Shown: piece by piece, positions 56,041 to 64,000 of the stretch
Layout of the letters: each line of letters begins with the position of its first letter
Position numbering within the stretch: position 1 is the stretch's first letter
DNA from: Burkholderiales bacterium
GTDB taxonomy: Bacteria > Pseudomonadota > Gammaproteobacteria > Burkholderiales > SG8-41
Assembly: GCA_019749945.1 (NCBI GenBank)
Contig: JAIEPF010000027.1
Span: 54,682 to 118,681, forward strand
Direction of reading: 5' to 3'
Length of the DNA: 64,000 nt
The notes under the pieces: model-generated
The model's database searches: none
What the model saw: only the letters and a program-made list of their open reading frames with translations
Told to the model about the DNA's origin: nothing
Made by a program: the position numbers and the translations under genes

Positions 56041-57537
56041 ATGTCGCTCGCCGTCGTATACAGCCGCGCCCTGTCGGGCATGGATGCCCCGCTGGTGACA
56101 GTGGAGGCGCACCTCGCCAATGGGCTGCCCAGTTTCACCATTGTCGGGCTTCCCGAAGCCGAGGTGAAGGAGGCCAAGGATCGTGTGCGCGCGGCGCTGC
56201 AGAATGCCCAGTTTGATTTCCCGTCACGGCGCATCACCGTCAATCTCGCGCCGGCCGATCTGCCCAAGGAATCCGGTCGCTTCGACCTGGCGATCGCGCT
56301 GGGCATACTTGCCGCCTCCGGACAGATTCCGGGTCGCAGCCTCGCTGAATATGAATTTGCCGGTGAACTGGCGCTGACCGGTGAATTGCGCCCGGTGCGC
56401 GGCGCGCTGGCGATGGCGCTGGCCGTGGCCCGCGATGGCCGGGCCTTTGTATTGCCGGCAGCCAATGCGGCAGAAGCGGCATTGGCAGAACAGGCGGTGA
56501 TCCATGCCGCGGCGTCATTGGGTGAAGTCTGCACGCATCTCGCCGGCCGGACTGTATTGCCACGCGCGGCACCGGCGGATTTTTCCGGCGAATATCCGCA
56601 TCCCGATCTGCTTGATGTCAAAGGCCAGCATCACGCCCGGCGTGCGCTGGAAATTGCCGCCGCCGGTGGCCACAGCCTGCTGATGGTCGGGCCGCCGGGA
56701 ACGGGCAAGACCATGCTGGCACAACGCCTGCCCGGCATCCTGCCGCCGATGACCCAGCAGGAAGCCGTGGAGTCGGCGGCCATCCAGTCGGTGGGGAGCA
56801 ATGGTTTTGATGTCAGCAACTGGAAACGGCGGCCGTACCGCGCGCCACATCACACCGCGTCCGCAGTGGCGCTGGTCGGTGGCGGCGGCAATCCACGGCC
56901 CGGTGAAATTTCGATGGCCATGCACGGCGTGTTGTTCCTCGATGAACTGCCCGAATTCGAGCGCCGCGTGCTCGAAGTTTTGCGTGAACCGCTGGAGTCC
57001 GGACGCATCACCGTGTCGCGCGCTGCGCGGCAGGCGGATTTTCCGGCGCAGTTCCAGCTGGTCGCGGCCATGAATCCCTGTCCCTGCGGTTTTCTTGGGC
57101 ATTACAACGGGCGCTGCCGCTGCACGCCGGACCAGGTGGCACGCTACCGTTCACGCATCTCAGGCCCCTTGCTCGACCGCATCGATCTGCAGATCGAAGT
57201 GCCGGCGCTGGCGCAGGATGATTTGACGCGCAACGCCGGCGGTGAATCATCGGCCACGGTGCGTGCGCGTACGACAGCGGCCCGCGAACGCGCGCTGGCG
57301 CGGCAGCACAAACCCAACACCCGGCTCGCCACCCGCGAAATCGAGCGCCACTGTGCGCCGGACGCGCAGGGCGAAACCCTGTTGAAACAGGCCATCGTGC
57401 GCCTTGGCCTGTCGGCGCGCGCCTATCACCGCATCCTCAAAGTGGCGCGCACCATCGCCGATCTCGCCGGCGCGGATGCGGTCGCCGCTGCGCATATCGC
57501 CGAAGCCATCCAGTACCGCAGACTGGATCGCTCTTGA
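56041..57537 (+). CDS. comM: YifB/ComM family Mg-chelatase-like AAA+ ATPase
   Basis: ComM is a hexameric helicase that promotes branch migration during natural transformation. The 498-residue protein has an N-terminal LonC-like domain (about 1-170), Walker A in VGPPGTGKTMLAQRLPG, Walker B in VLFLDELPEF, the cysteine cluster NPCPCGFLGHYNGRCRC and a C-terminal Mg-chelatase helical domain. Its last 259 bases are repeated at 58151-58409. comM is a known landing site for genomic islands in Acinetobacter, which fits the structure here. Confidence 0.94.
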   Translation: MSLAVVYSRALSGMDAPLVTVEAHLANGLPSFTIVGLPEAEVKEAKDRVRAALQNAQFDFPSRRITVNLAPADLPKESGRFDLAIALGILAASGQIPGRSLAEYEFAGELALTGELRPVRGALAMALAVARDGRAFVLPAANAAEAALAEQAVIHAAASLGEVCTHLAGRTVLPRAAPADFSGEYPHPDLLDVKGQHHARRALEIAAAGGHSLLMVGPPGTGKTMLAQRLPGILPPMTQQEAVESAAIQSVGSNGFDVSNWKRRPYRAPHHTASAVALVGGGGNPRPGEISMAMHGVLFLDELPEFERRVLEVLREPLESGRITVSRAARQADFPAQFQLVAAMNPCPCGFLGHYNGRCRCTPDQVARYRSRISGPLLDRIDLQIEVPALAQDDLTRNAGGESSATVRARTTAARERALARQHKPNTRLATREIERHCAPDAQGETLLKQAIVRLGLSARAYHRILKVARTIADLAGADAVAAAHIAEAIQYRRLDRS

Positions 57538-57581
57538 GCCACATGGCATCCTGGGCGCACACCTGATACAGTCAATGCATC

Positions 57582-57854
57582 ATGGAATTTGAGTACGATC
57601 CGGCGAAAGCCGCGCGCAATCTCAAAAAACACAAGGTCAGTTTCGAGGAGGCCGCCTCTGTTTTTGGCGACCCCATGGCTTATACGTTTGCTGACCCGGA
57701 TCACTCGATCGGCGAAGAACGCTGGCTGATGTTCGGTCTCTCCCGCATGGGGAGGGTTCTGGCCGTAATCTTTACTTACCGCAAGGCGACATGCCGGATC
57801 ATCGGTGCGCGCCTTGCGACCAGACACGAAAGGAAAATCTATGAAGAAGGCTGA
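57582..57854 (+). CDS. BrnT-family ribonuclease toxin
   Basis: The 90-residue protein has the BrnT pattern: FEYDPAKAARNLKKHKVSFE at the N-terminus, RWLMFGLS in the centre and IIGARLATRHERKIYEE at the C-terminus. BrnT toxins are RelE-like RNases. The gene lies 44 bases after the comM stop and overlaps the next gene by 14 bases. Codon use looks like the surrounding genes. Confidence 0.92.
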   Translation: MEFEYDPAKAARNLKKHKVSFEEAASVFGDPMAYTFADPDHSIGEERWLMFGLSRMGRVLAVIFTYRKATCRIIGARLATRHERKIYEEG

Positions 57855-58092
57855 AGAAATGCGCGCCGAATACCGGATCGCAAGCCTCGGCAAAGGTGTG
57901 CGCGGGAAACACTACGCCGAGTTCAGGAAAGGCAGCAACCTGGTGATCCTTACGCCGGAATTGGCGAAAATTTTCCCGACCAACGAAGCCGTCAATGCGG
58001 CGCTGGGCTCTCTGGTTGGTGTTGCACGATCTGCAACACGGATCAGTCGACACCCGGCACGGGCACGCACGAAAGCGACGCGGGCCGGCTAA
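57841..58092 (+). CDS. Antitoxin partner of the BrnT toxin
   Basis: The 83-residue protein shows GVRGKHYAEFRKGSNLVILT, the short conserved block of antitoxins that follow BrnT genes, and FPTNEAVNAALGSLVG. It is not a classic BrnA with a ribbon-helix-helix at the end; the C-terminus is Arg/Thr-rich. ATG 57841 is chosen because AAAGGAAA lies just upstream. A 12-base palindrome (TAAGTG/CACTTA, 58134-58145) follows. Confidence 0.8.
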   Translation: MKKAEEMRAEYRIASLGKGVRGKHYAEFRKGSNLVILTPELAKIFPTNEAVNAALGSLVGVARSATRISRHPARARTKATRAG

Positions 58093-58150
58093 GTGTAGTT
58101 GGTAATGGTGTTTGCCCCATTTCCCAGCAACAGTAAGTGCACTTATGACC

Positions 58151-58409
58151 GGCCCGCGAACGCGCGCTGGCGCGGCAGCACAAACCCAACACCCGGCTCG
58201 CCACCCGCGAAATCGAACGCCACTGCGCGCCGGACGCGCAGGGCGAAACCCTGTTGAAACAGGCCATCGTGCGCCTTGGCCTGTCGGCGCGCGCCTATCA
58301 CCGCATCCTCAAAGTGGCGCGCACCATCGCCGATCTCGCCGGTGCGGATGCGGTCGCCGCTGCGCATATCGCCGAAGCCATTCAGTACCGCAGGCTCGAC
58401 CGCCACTAA
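58151..58409 (+). pseudogene. Second copy of the comM 3' end
   Basis: These 259 bases align without gaps to 57279-57537 (constant offset of 872). They differ at a modest number of positions, mostly synonymous third-codon changes that cluster near the end, where the last residues and the stop codon (TAA rather than TGA) also differ. There is no start codon or ATPase domain, so it is not expressed as ComM. It flanks the BrnT module as a direct repeat of the true comM end. Confidence 0.92.
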
Positions 58410-58424
58410 AATCTTTGTGCGACC

Positions 58425-58430
58425 TATAAT
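58425..58430 (+). promoter_or_regulatory. Perfect -10 hexamer before the type I exporter gene
   Basis: TATAAT lies just after the comM fragment and 89 bases before GTG 58520. No clear -35 is present at 16-18 bases upstream. Confidence 0.35.
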
Positions 58431-58519
58431 GGCTTTTTGGGACTGATCGAGCAATAAACAACAATATCCGATGTGCTCCGAGTCCATCCATCGGGCACAT
58501 CCATAAACGGGGGAAAGAC

Positions 58520-60712
58520 GTGGATCAGCCGTGGTTGGCACAGGATTTGGTATGGATGCTGGGGAGCTTGTGCCAAATCAACCGGGTTCCGTTTGATCCA
58601 GCATTGGTTGCCCAGCAGTATCCGCCGCCTCATTCCGAAGCGACTTTTATCGAGGCAGCAACGACGCTGGGATTCAGGGTGGGGCATTGCGATACCACCG
58701 GACGCAAGCTCCCTGAGCTGACGTTTCCGTTCCTTGCAAGGCTGCGCAGTCCGGATGCGGCGCAATCGTCGACAACCCGTTCAGCTCCTGACGCTTCCGC
58801 CGAACCCGATGCGGAACACACGACCGACGTTGCTGCAACCGGCGCTGAGGAAGTGCCGACCGCCAGCCTCGCACTGGTGATCAAGGCCGATACCGACCGG
58901 TTGTTGTATTTCCGGGCACAGAGCAATACCGGCGAGACCATCGCGAGCAATGAGTTTGCGCATCGCTTCGAACCGGTTGTATTGCTGGTCACGCACGAAG
59001 CCAAATCCAAAACGCCAGACGATGATTTGTGGTCTCACGATACACAGAAATTCGGTTTTCGGTGGTTCATCCCTGAACTCCTCAAACACAAGCCCATCTG
59101 GCGTGATGTATTGGTGGGGTCACTGGTTCTGCAGTTGGTCGGTCTTACAACCCCGCTGTTTACGCAAGTCATTATCGATAAGGTTGTCGTACACCAGACC
59201 CAGAGCACCCTGATCGCCATTGCAGCGGGGCTGGCCATGTTTTTGGTTTTTAATTCGATTTTGACCTGGCTCCGGCAGTATTTCATTTTGCATACGGGCA
59301 ATCGTATTGACGCCGTGCTGGGCAGCCAGGTCTTTCGGCATCTGGTGCGGCTGCACCTGCGCTATTTCGAGCAACGCCCGACCGGCACGCTGATTGCACG
59401 GTTGCACGGCGTGGAAACCATCCGCCAGTTCATCAGTGGTGCAGCGGTGACCTTGTTCCTTGATCTGCCTTTCCTGTTTGTATTCCTGGCGGTGATGTTC
59501 TGGTACAGCTGGCAGTTGTCATTTATCGCGGTGACCACGGTGGTGTTGCTGGCAGTACTCAGCATTGCCATTACGCCGCTGTTGCGCCAGCGTGTGAATG
59601 ATCAGTTTCTCAAGGGGGCGCGCAACCAGGCCTTCCTGACCGAGTATGTGGTCGGCATGGAAACCGTCAAATCCCTGCAGATGGAGCCGTATCTGGAAAA
59701 GCGCTATGAAAGCCTGCTCGCTGACTATTTACATGCTGGTTTTCGGGCGCGGCAGTTATCCAACACCACCAATACGGTCGCCAATGCCATCGAGCAGACG
59801 CAGACCCTGGCCATCCTGTGCGTGGGCGCCCTGATTGTCATGCAAAACGAGGGGTTCACCATTGGCATGCTGGTGGCTTTTCAGATGTTTGCCAGTCGCA
59901 TGGCGCAACCCATGTTGCGGCTGGCTTCGCTGTGGCAGGAATTCCAGCAGGCCGATATTGCGGTCAAACGGCTGGGTGATCTGATGGACGCACCCGCCGA
60001 ACCCTACGCGCTGATTCCGTCGCGTGCGCCGGGTGGTGTGGGGCAGATCAAAATTTCCGGGCTGTCATTCCGCTACAGCGAAGAACACCCTTACCTTTAC
60101 CGCAACCTCTCACTGACACTGAAGCCGGGCAAGCTGACCGTCATTACCGGTCCCTCGGGCTGCGGCAAGAGTACGCTGGCCAAACTGCTGCAGGGTTTCT
60201 ATCCGCCGGAGGATGGGCGTATCGAAATAGACAATCGGGACATCCGTCATCTGTCCGCCAATAAACTGCGCCAATACTACGGCGTGGTGCCGCAGGAAAC
60301 GACGCTGTTTGCCAACACCGTCTATGAAAATCTTGCCATGGCCAGTCCGCATGCGAATTTCGAGGACGTAATCAACGCCTGTCGCATGGCCGGCATTCAC
60401 GACGTCATCGAGAAAATGCCTCAGGGCTACCAAACCTGGCTGGGTGAAAATGGCGTCGGACTGTCGGGAGGGCAGAAGCAGCGACTGGCGATTGCCCGTG
60501 CCCTGCTCAAACGACCAAAAATATTGATATTTGATGAAGCAACCAGCGGCCTTGACCAAGCCACCGCGGAACAGTTTGCGCTGACCATCAACCAGCTCAA
60601 GGACAAGGTCACCATGCTTTTTATTGCACACAACCTGCCGCGTGGTCTGCAGGTGGATGATGTATTTAATTTTGGAGCAAGCCCCGCGTCGCAACCGGCG
60701 GCATCGGCATGA
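58520..60712 (+). CDS. Type I secretion ABC exporter with degenerate C39-like domain (HlyB/LapB type)
   Basis: The 730-residue inner-membrane exporter should drive one-step secretion of RTX-type proteins. The N-terminal domain (about 1-165) resembles a C39-like domain but lacks the catalytic cysteine and carries a Ser/Ala/Asp-rich insert (about 75-115). A six-helix ABC membrane domain (about 190-465) and an ATPase with TGPSGCGKST, LSGGQKQRLAIARAL and ILIFDEATSGLD follow. GTG 58520 has GGGGGAAAG upstream. No membrane-fusion protein or TolC gene is visible before the window ends. Confidence 0.92.
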   Translation: MDQPWLAQDLVWMLGSLCQINRVPFDPALVAQQYPPPHSEATFIEAATTLGFRVGHCDTTGRKLPELTFPFLARLRSPDAAQSSTTRSAPDASAEPDAEHTTDVAATGAEEVPTASLALVIKADTDRLLYFRAQSNTGETIASNEFAHRFEPVVLLVTHEAKSKTPDDDLWSHDTQKFGFRWFIPELLKHKPIWRDVLVGSLVLQLVGLTTPLFTQVIIDKVVVHQTQSTLIAIAAGLAMFLVFNSILTWLRQYFILHTGNRIDAVLGSQVFRHLVRLHLRYFEQRPTGTLIARLHGVETIRQFISGAAVTLFLDLPFLFVFLAVMFWYSWQLSFIAVTTVVLLAVLSIAITPLLRQRVNDQFLKGARNQAFLTEYVVGMETVKSLQMEPYLEKRYESLLADYLHAGFRARQLSNTTNTVANAIEQTQTLAILCVGALIVMQNEGFTIGMLVAFQMFASRMAQPMLRLASLWQEFQQADIAVKRLGDLMDAPAEPYALIPSRAPGGVGQIKISGLSFRYSEEHPYLYRNLSLTLKPGKLTVITGPSGCGKSTLAKLLQGFYPPEDGRIEIDNRDIRHLSANKLRQYYGVVPQETTLFANTVYENLAMASPHANFEDVINACRMAGIHDVIEKMPQGYQTWLGENGVGLSGGQKQRLAIARALLKRPKILIFDEATSGLDQATAEQFALTINQLKDKVTMLFIAHNLPRGLQVDDVFNFGASPASQPAASA

Positions 60713-60775
60713 TTACGTTCTGCAACGTTGCATCAATCCTGAATCATTTAATCGAACATCTTGAAAGGAATGAGT

Positions 60776-61111
60776 ATGGCTGCCGCCGATGATAAGTCCA
60801 CAAACACCGCGCCGGGTAAAAATGGAGCGAAACGCCCGGTGCGTATAAGTTATGCCCCTGACTTTGCCAGCAAGGCGGCATATGCCGATGGCGTGCATGG
60901 TGTGCTGCTGCACGGCGGCGTAGCGCACATCGATTTGTATCAGGTGATCAGTCCCGGGAATGAAAAGCAAAATCAACCGGAACAGCGGGTTGTCAGCCAT
61001 CGCATGGTCTTGCCGTTGGCGGCGCTGGGGGAACTGGGCCAGATTATCGGCTCCATGCGACAGGCGGCGCAAAAGGTGGCAAAACAGCGCGCGACTGAGC
61101 CACAAAAATAA
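60776..61111 (+). CDS. Small uncharacterised protein after the type I exporter
   Basis: The 111-residue protein has a basic, disordered start and a compact core (GVLLHGGVAHIDLYQVI, then RVVSHRMVLPLAALGELGQI). It has no signal peptide or membrane segment. The overall plan loosely recalls DUF3467-like small proteins, but I do not claim membership. ATG 60776 follows AAGGA; ATG 60770 is an alternative. It lies 63 bases after the exporter and is probably co-transcribed, so a secretion-related role is possible. Confidence 0.7.
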   Translation: MAAADDKSTNTAPGKNGAKRPVRISYAPDFASKAAYADGVHGVLLHGGVAHIDLYQVISPGNEKQNQPEQRVVSHRMVLPLAALGELGQIIGSMRQAAQKVAKQRATEPQK

Positions 61112-61372
61112 TTCTTGACACATTGTGGATATGGTTGATACCAGCCATGAACCTATGAATACCTTCATATGTTGGATGCTGTTGCTATCTGGCTGAATTG
61201 ATTAATTTTTATTGTAATGATTGATCGTGTAAGGGGTGGTTTTTTAAAAGCTAAATGTGGAAAATCTAACAGTTTGTTAAGTTTGACAGAGTGCCGGGCT
61301 TACCTACACCATCGGTAAAAACAGACGGGTGATGGCATCAATGCCATCGCCCCGGCAACAAGGGGCGTGAGC
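61112..61372. other. AT-rich intergenic stretch
   Basis: The composition is clearly more AT-rich than the surrounding genes. Two TTGACA hexamers (61115-61120 and 61283-61288) may be -35 elements; the second has TACACC 16 bases on. GATGGCATCAATGCCATC (61332-61349) is an inverted repeat just before the next gene. No gene is seen. Confidence 0.4.
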
Positions 61373-62407
61373 ATGCGGCAGGCACGGGGAAACTGCAGCG
61401 ATAGTACTCTGCGAGCGCCTGTGGGTCCTTTGCATTTCCTCCAATGGGTCGCGGGTTTTTGCATTGCGATGTCATTGACGATTCCGGCCTGGGCGCAGCA
61501 ATACGACCTCGGTCGAGGCATTGGCCATAAAAACCGTAATTGCAGTTCCCTTTCAATTGCTCCGGGGATCAAGCCCGATGATGTTACGGTCGTCTACGTC
61601 AAACACAACAGCATTAAAGTAGGAATCAAGGGGACTGAGGACTCACTGTTGTGCGTCGGATTTTATGCTCCCCATGAGCGCAAGCTTATCGACCGCGTAA
61701 ATTTCCGTTTCGCGGATGGTGGCATTTGGAAGTTTGACGATATCGATAGGCGTTCAAACCTTCGGGCACTTTCTACGCCCGTTGATCCGAACCGGGCAAC
61801 AGCCTATACGCCAGCCCCGGCGCCCAAGCCGGGTGTAGATTATTTGCCGGCTCCAGCCTCTGCCCCCGCGCCAGGGCCAAGTAAACCCACTCAATTTCCG
61901 GCCCCTCCAACAGGTGCCCGTTCAGCACAGCAACTCAATAAATGCGTAGTAGACGGGAAAGTCAGCTACTCCGACAGCCCATGTCCAAATAGTGCAAACG
62001 TGCAGAAATCGTCACCAAAAACGGAGGTGAAGAATGTGCCCGCGCTTCCAGTTGTGCAACGCGGCTTGTGGAGACTGACCTGGACTATCGATGGCACTGT
62101 AACGCCGACCGAGCATTGCGGAGATCCGCTGGAAAGTGTTTCAAAGCAGATGGTAGTCACAAATGAACTTCGCGAGTTGGGATGTAAGTCTCGTTCATCG
62201 TCGCCGGCACCGCGCCATTTTAAATTTGTGGTTGATTGCCCCGTCGATTGGGTTAACGAAAATGGTTCGGCCTTTACTCTGAAGGGGCAGTCCGTGGTGG
62301 ACGTGACATCGCCTTCGGAGCAATCGTTTTCGTATCGGATAGCGAAACTTGTGGGGCACAAACATCAAACAGTGAAGGGTTCGCGGGTAGGCAATTGTGT
62401 TGAATAA
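61373..62407 (+). CDS. Exported protein with DUF4124-like and DUF3617-like regions
   Basis: The 344-residue protein has a signal peptide (FCIAMSLTIPAWAQ), an unrecognised N-terminal domain (about 45-135), a Pro/Ala-rich linker, a DUF4124-like stretch (LNKCVVDGKVSYSDSPCPN) and a C-terminal domain beginning RGLWRLTWTIDGTVTPTEHC with paired cysteines, as in DUF3617. It is probably periplasmic. ATG 61373 has AAGGGG upstream; GTG 61367 is also possible. Its function is unknown. Confidence 0.7.
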   Translation: MRQARGNCSDSTLRAPVGPLHFLQWVAGFCIAMSLTIPAWAQQYDLGRGIGHKNRNCSSLSIAPGIKPDDVTVVYVKHNSIKVGIKGTEDSLLCVGFYAPHERKLIDRVNFRFADGGIWKFDDIDRRSNLRALSTPVDPNRATAYTPAPAPKPGVDYLPAPASAPAPGPSKPTQFPAPPTGARSAQQLNKCVVDGKVSYSDSPCPNSANVQKSSPKTEVKNVPALPVVQRGLWRLTWTIDGTVTPTEHCGDPLESVSKQMVVTNELRELGCKSRSSSPAPRHFKFVVDCPVDWVNENGSAFTLKGQSVVDVTSPSEQSFSYRIAKLVGHKHQTVKGSRVGNCVE

Positions 62408-62427
62408 GCGCTTTAAATGATATCAAG

Positions 62428-62634
62428 GTGCCAGTGCTTACCATAGCAAACCACCGTCACGACCAGCGCGGCTCTGGCCGCAACACGCTGGAAGGCGGTA
62501 CTGGCAACGACCTCATTGAAGATGCTGGCAAAGACGCTTACGGCTTCGACCGTGACCATGAAATTCACAGCACGACAAGTCGGGCGCAACCTGTAAAGCG
62601 CGGTTACGGCGCTATCACACAGCGGGGTTCATGA
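62428..62634 (+). pseudogene. Fragment of an RTX (Ca2+-binding nonapeptide) protein
   Basis: The frame reads GSGRNTLEGGTGNDLIEDAG followed by KDAYGFDRDHE. LEGGTGNDLIE is an RTX GGxGxDxUx repeat, and YxFDRDH resembles the segment after RTX repeats. No start, signal or full repeat array is present. It is the remains of a secreted RTX protein, probably once a substrate of the exporter at 58520. The following 62635-62770 is AT-rich and holds no gene that I see. Confidence 0.6.
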
Positions 62635-62770
62635 AGCTGATACGGGGGATGCGAAACCACGGTCAGAGGGCGGAGCAGCGCATTATAAAAATATCAATAA
62701 AAACAAATACTTATATATACTCACACAACGACACTATGTCAGTTTCTGGATCAAGGAATGGAGGCTCGAA

Positions 62771-63427
62771 ATGGGCTTGGTAATCATTGGCGCGCTTGCG
62801 CTGCTCACCGGCAACGGCGGCAACGATGTCATCTATTCGGATCGCCCACGCGGCGAGCCGGACAACGGGCAAGGCAATATCGACTGGATCGTGGCGGGGG
62901 CGGCCTCGAACCGACATCCACGCTTTTCACATCATCAACAAGGATTCAGCACGCTCACGTGGTTATTGGCAATCCCGGCATTCTTGATTGCGCTGTTGAT
63001 ACTGGCGATCCTGTTTTACGAAGGGCGCAAGGCGTATTGGGATGCGCAGGTTAAGGAAATGTGTGCGAAGGATGGGGGGGTGACGATTAGTGAGCAGATT
63101 GTTCTCAGTAAGGCTGATTATGATCGGCTAGGCGGACAAGGTGGAATTATTCCTATCCCTAGCGAAGGGAAACTTTCAATTAAATCCCCTTTTTTTACCA
63201 AAAGAATTGAATCTATCATTAACGAAGGCAATCCTAAGGTTTATAAAGTACAAAATTTATTTGTTCGAAATATCGATCAGAAAGTTTTAGCGATTTCGGT
63301 GCGCTATGTTCGTGCTGGCGGTGATTTCCCATCTTTTGCGCATCCTTCATCGTTACTTTGTCCAGATCAAACTCAAACGGTTGCGCAAGAACGAAAAATT
63401 TTCTCTATTGATCGGGGTGCCAAATGA
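62771..63427 (+). CDS. Membrane-anchored protein with an RTX-like N-terminal seam
   Basis: The 218-residue protein starts with GALALLTGNGGNDVIYSDRP, an RTX-repeat-like stretch, then DNGQGNIDWIVAG. One membrane helix (about 58-84, WLLAIPAFLIALLILAILFY) and a 130-residue soluble domain that I do not recognise follow. GGAGG lies six bases before ATG 62771. The stop overlaps the start of the next gene (ATGA). The N-terminus looks recombined from an RTX protein. A role as a partner or immunity-like protein for the following product is possible but unproven. Confidence 0.65.
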   Translation: MGLVIIGALALLTGNGGNDVIYSDRPRGEPDNGQGNIDWIVAGAASNRHPRFSHHQQGFSTLTWLLAIPAFLIALLILAILFYEGRKAYWDAQVKEMCAKDGGVTISEQIVLSKADYDRLGGQGGIIPIPSEGKLSIKSPFFTKRIESIINEGNPKVYKVQNLFVRNIDQKVLAISVRYVRAGGDFPSFAHPSSLLCPDQTQTVAQERKIFSIDRGAK

Positions 63428-63945
63428 GCAACGTCAATATCGTTTTCGAAAAAGCTGAATTATCGCTTGCGTCATATGCGGTGCTCGCGGGCGGCATTCC
63501 AACAAATACTGCTGCGCAGAAAGAGGCGCTCATCGCGCAAGGGTTTACTGTGCAGCATGCTGATGAGTTTTCTATTCGTTACCCGACAATTGCCACCCAA
63601 TTCAACGACACGGCTGCTGAAGGCGGCATGGGCACAAGTTTCAGCGCTACGGTTTTCAAGGATGCATCCGGTAATTTGACTCTGGCGATTCGCGGGACAT
63701 TAGAGTTGGCGGGCATTCCCAGTGATTTGATACCGACTGACGCAAACGTTCTTGTCAACGGTGCAGGTTACGACCAAATCGTAGCGATGTATAACTGGTG
63801 GAAGCGAGAGGCTTCTGAAGGCGGATTGCTGGTTGAGCAATACCAGCTATTGTCGCGGCTGCGTGAAGAAGCTCAGCCACTGAATTCGGTTTTTCTTACT
63901 GCTGATCCGTTGCAGGCATTTTATTTAGAGCGCCTAACAAAATGA
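63424..63945 (+). CDS. Truncated N-terminal region of an RTX-type secreted hydrolase
   Basis: The 173-residue product resembles the start of large RTX lipase-like proteins: NIVFEKAELSLASYAVLAGG, then SATVFKDASGNLTLAIRGTL and GAGYDQIVAMYNWW. Full-length relatives continue with a hydrolase core and Ca2+ repeats; here a stop occurs at 63943-63945 after an unmatched tail (FLTADPLQAFYLERLTK). It is coupled to the membrane-protein gene upstream. It may be a displaced cassette or a broken gene. The remaining bases to 64000 show no clear continuation. Confidence 0.65.
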   Translation: MSNVNIVFEKAELSLASYAVLAGGIPTNTAAQKEALIAQGFTVQHADEFSIRYPTIATQFNDTAAEGGMGTSFSATVFKDASGNLTLAIRGTLELAGIPSDLIPTDANVLVNGAGYDQIVAMYNWWKREASEGGLLVEQYQLLSRLREEAQPLNSVFLTADPLQAFYLERLTK

Positions 63946-64000
63946 CGCTTGTACTTTGTTGAAGGATTTTGTACGTTGAGGCATCGCGCAACCGAGAGGG

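Noticed and set aside
58021..58037. Inverted repeat GTTGCA/TGCAAC as an attachment site
   Set aside because: It lies inside the antitoxin coding region, is short, and has no second copy at the comM junction.
61115..61143. Promoter from the first TTGACA after the small protein gene
   Set aside because: No acceptable -10 hexamer lies 16-18 bases downstream.

Overview
The window is a GC-rich, densely coded chromosomal segment, most likely from a betaproteobacterium (Burkholderiales or Rhodocyclales-like). The evidence is gene content and gene order: a Bug/TctC-type solute-binding protein, the order metK - two LpxL-type acyltransferases - dapF - DUF484 - xerC, the block rlpA-rodA-mrdA-mreD-mreC-mreB facing gatC-gatA-gatB, metX-metW, a stand-alone EIIA(Man)-HPr-EI phosphorelay beside gshB-gshA, porin-glnK-amtB, and an SAH riboswitch before ahcY. 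No rRNA, tRNA, CRISPR array, insertion sequence or replication origin was recognised.

Layout. 1-7250: end of ttcA, a large CHASE-PAS-PAS-GAF-GGDEF-EAL c-di-GMP protein interrupted by a one-base frameshift, a Bug-type binding protein, and an aminotransferase whose reading frame is fused to a small HTH domain. 7268-12080: mgtE, metF, a PIN/ribbon-helix-helix toxin-antitoxin pair, and ahcY with two SAH aptamers in tandem separated by an intrinsic terminator. 12122-14452: a three-gene operon of a heme-monooxygenase-like protein, a B12-binding protein with the CarH-type Wx9EH light-sensor motif, and a PAS-GGDEF cyclase that is also frameshifted. 14590-15650: remnant of a DNA methylase C-terminus and a ParE-type toxin-antitoxin pair. 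15671-23998: housekeeping (metK, lipid A acyltransferases, dapF, xerC, rlmI, yidD). 24094-31734: a probable zinc/copper acquisition locus (ABC pair, DUF3299, TonB-dependent receptor, TonB, DUF2946-like protein, PCuAC chaperone), with two paralogous small exported proteins flanking the ABC genes. 31749-41872: cell-shape genes and the amidotransferase gatCAB. 41885-54114: pyrE, xthA, an AmpG-like permease, metX-metW under a SAM-II riboswitch, the PTS phosphorelay, glutathione synthesis, and amtB-glnK. 54163-55434: a porin gene behind a sigma-54 promoter that probably also drives glnK-amtB. 55668-58409: ubiK, comM, a BrnT-type toxin-antitoxin pair and a second copy of the comM 3' end. 58425-64000: a type I secretion ABC exporter followed by uncharacterised genes and broken RTX-protein pieces.

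How the parts fit. The methyl-cycle genes are spread over the window but share small-molecule control: SAH sensing before ahcY, SAM sensing before metX-metW, plus metK and metF. Two c-di-GMP genes, both carrying single-base frameshifts, suggest either indel errors in the assembly or real inactivation. Short-unit intergenic repeats, including hairpins whose stems differ by compensatory changes, are scattered between housekeeping genes and in one case supply a start codon. Three toxin-antitoxin modules sit at what look like insertion points (ahcY/metF, the methylase remnant, comM).

The most unusual items are the tandem SAH riboswitch, the SAM-II leader with a terminator touching the start codon and a possible antiterminator pairing, the B12 photosensor-like / diguanylate cyclase operon, the comM 3'-end duplication around a toxin-antitoxin module, and the shuffled RTX region at the right edge.
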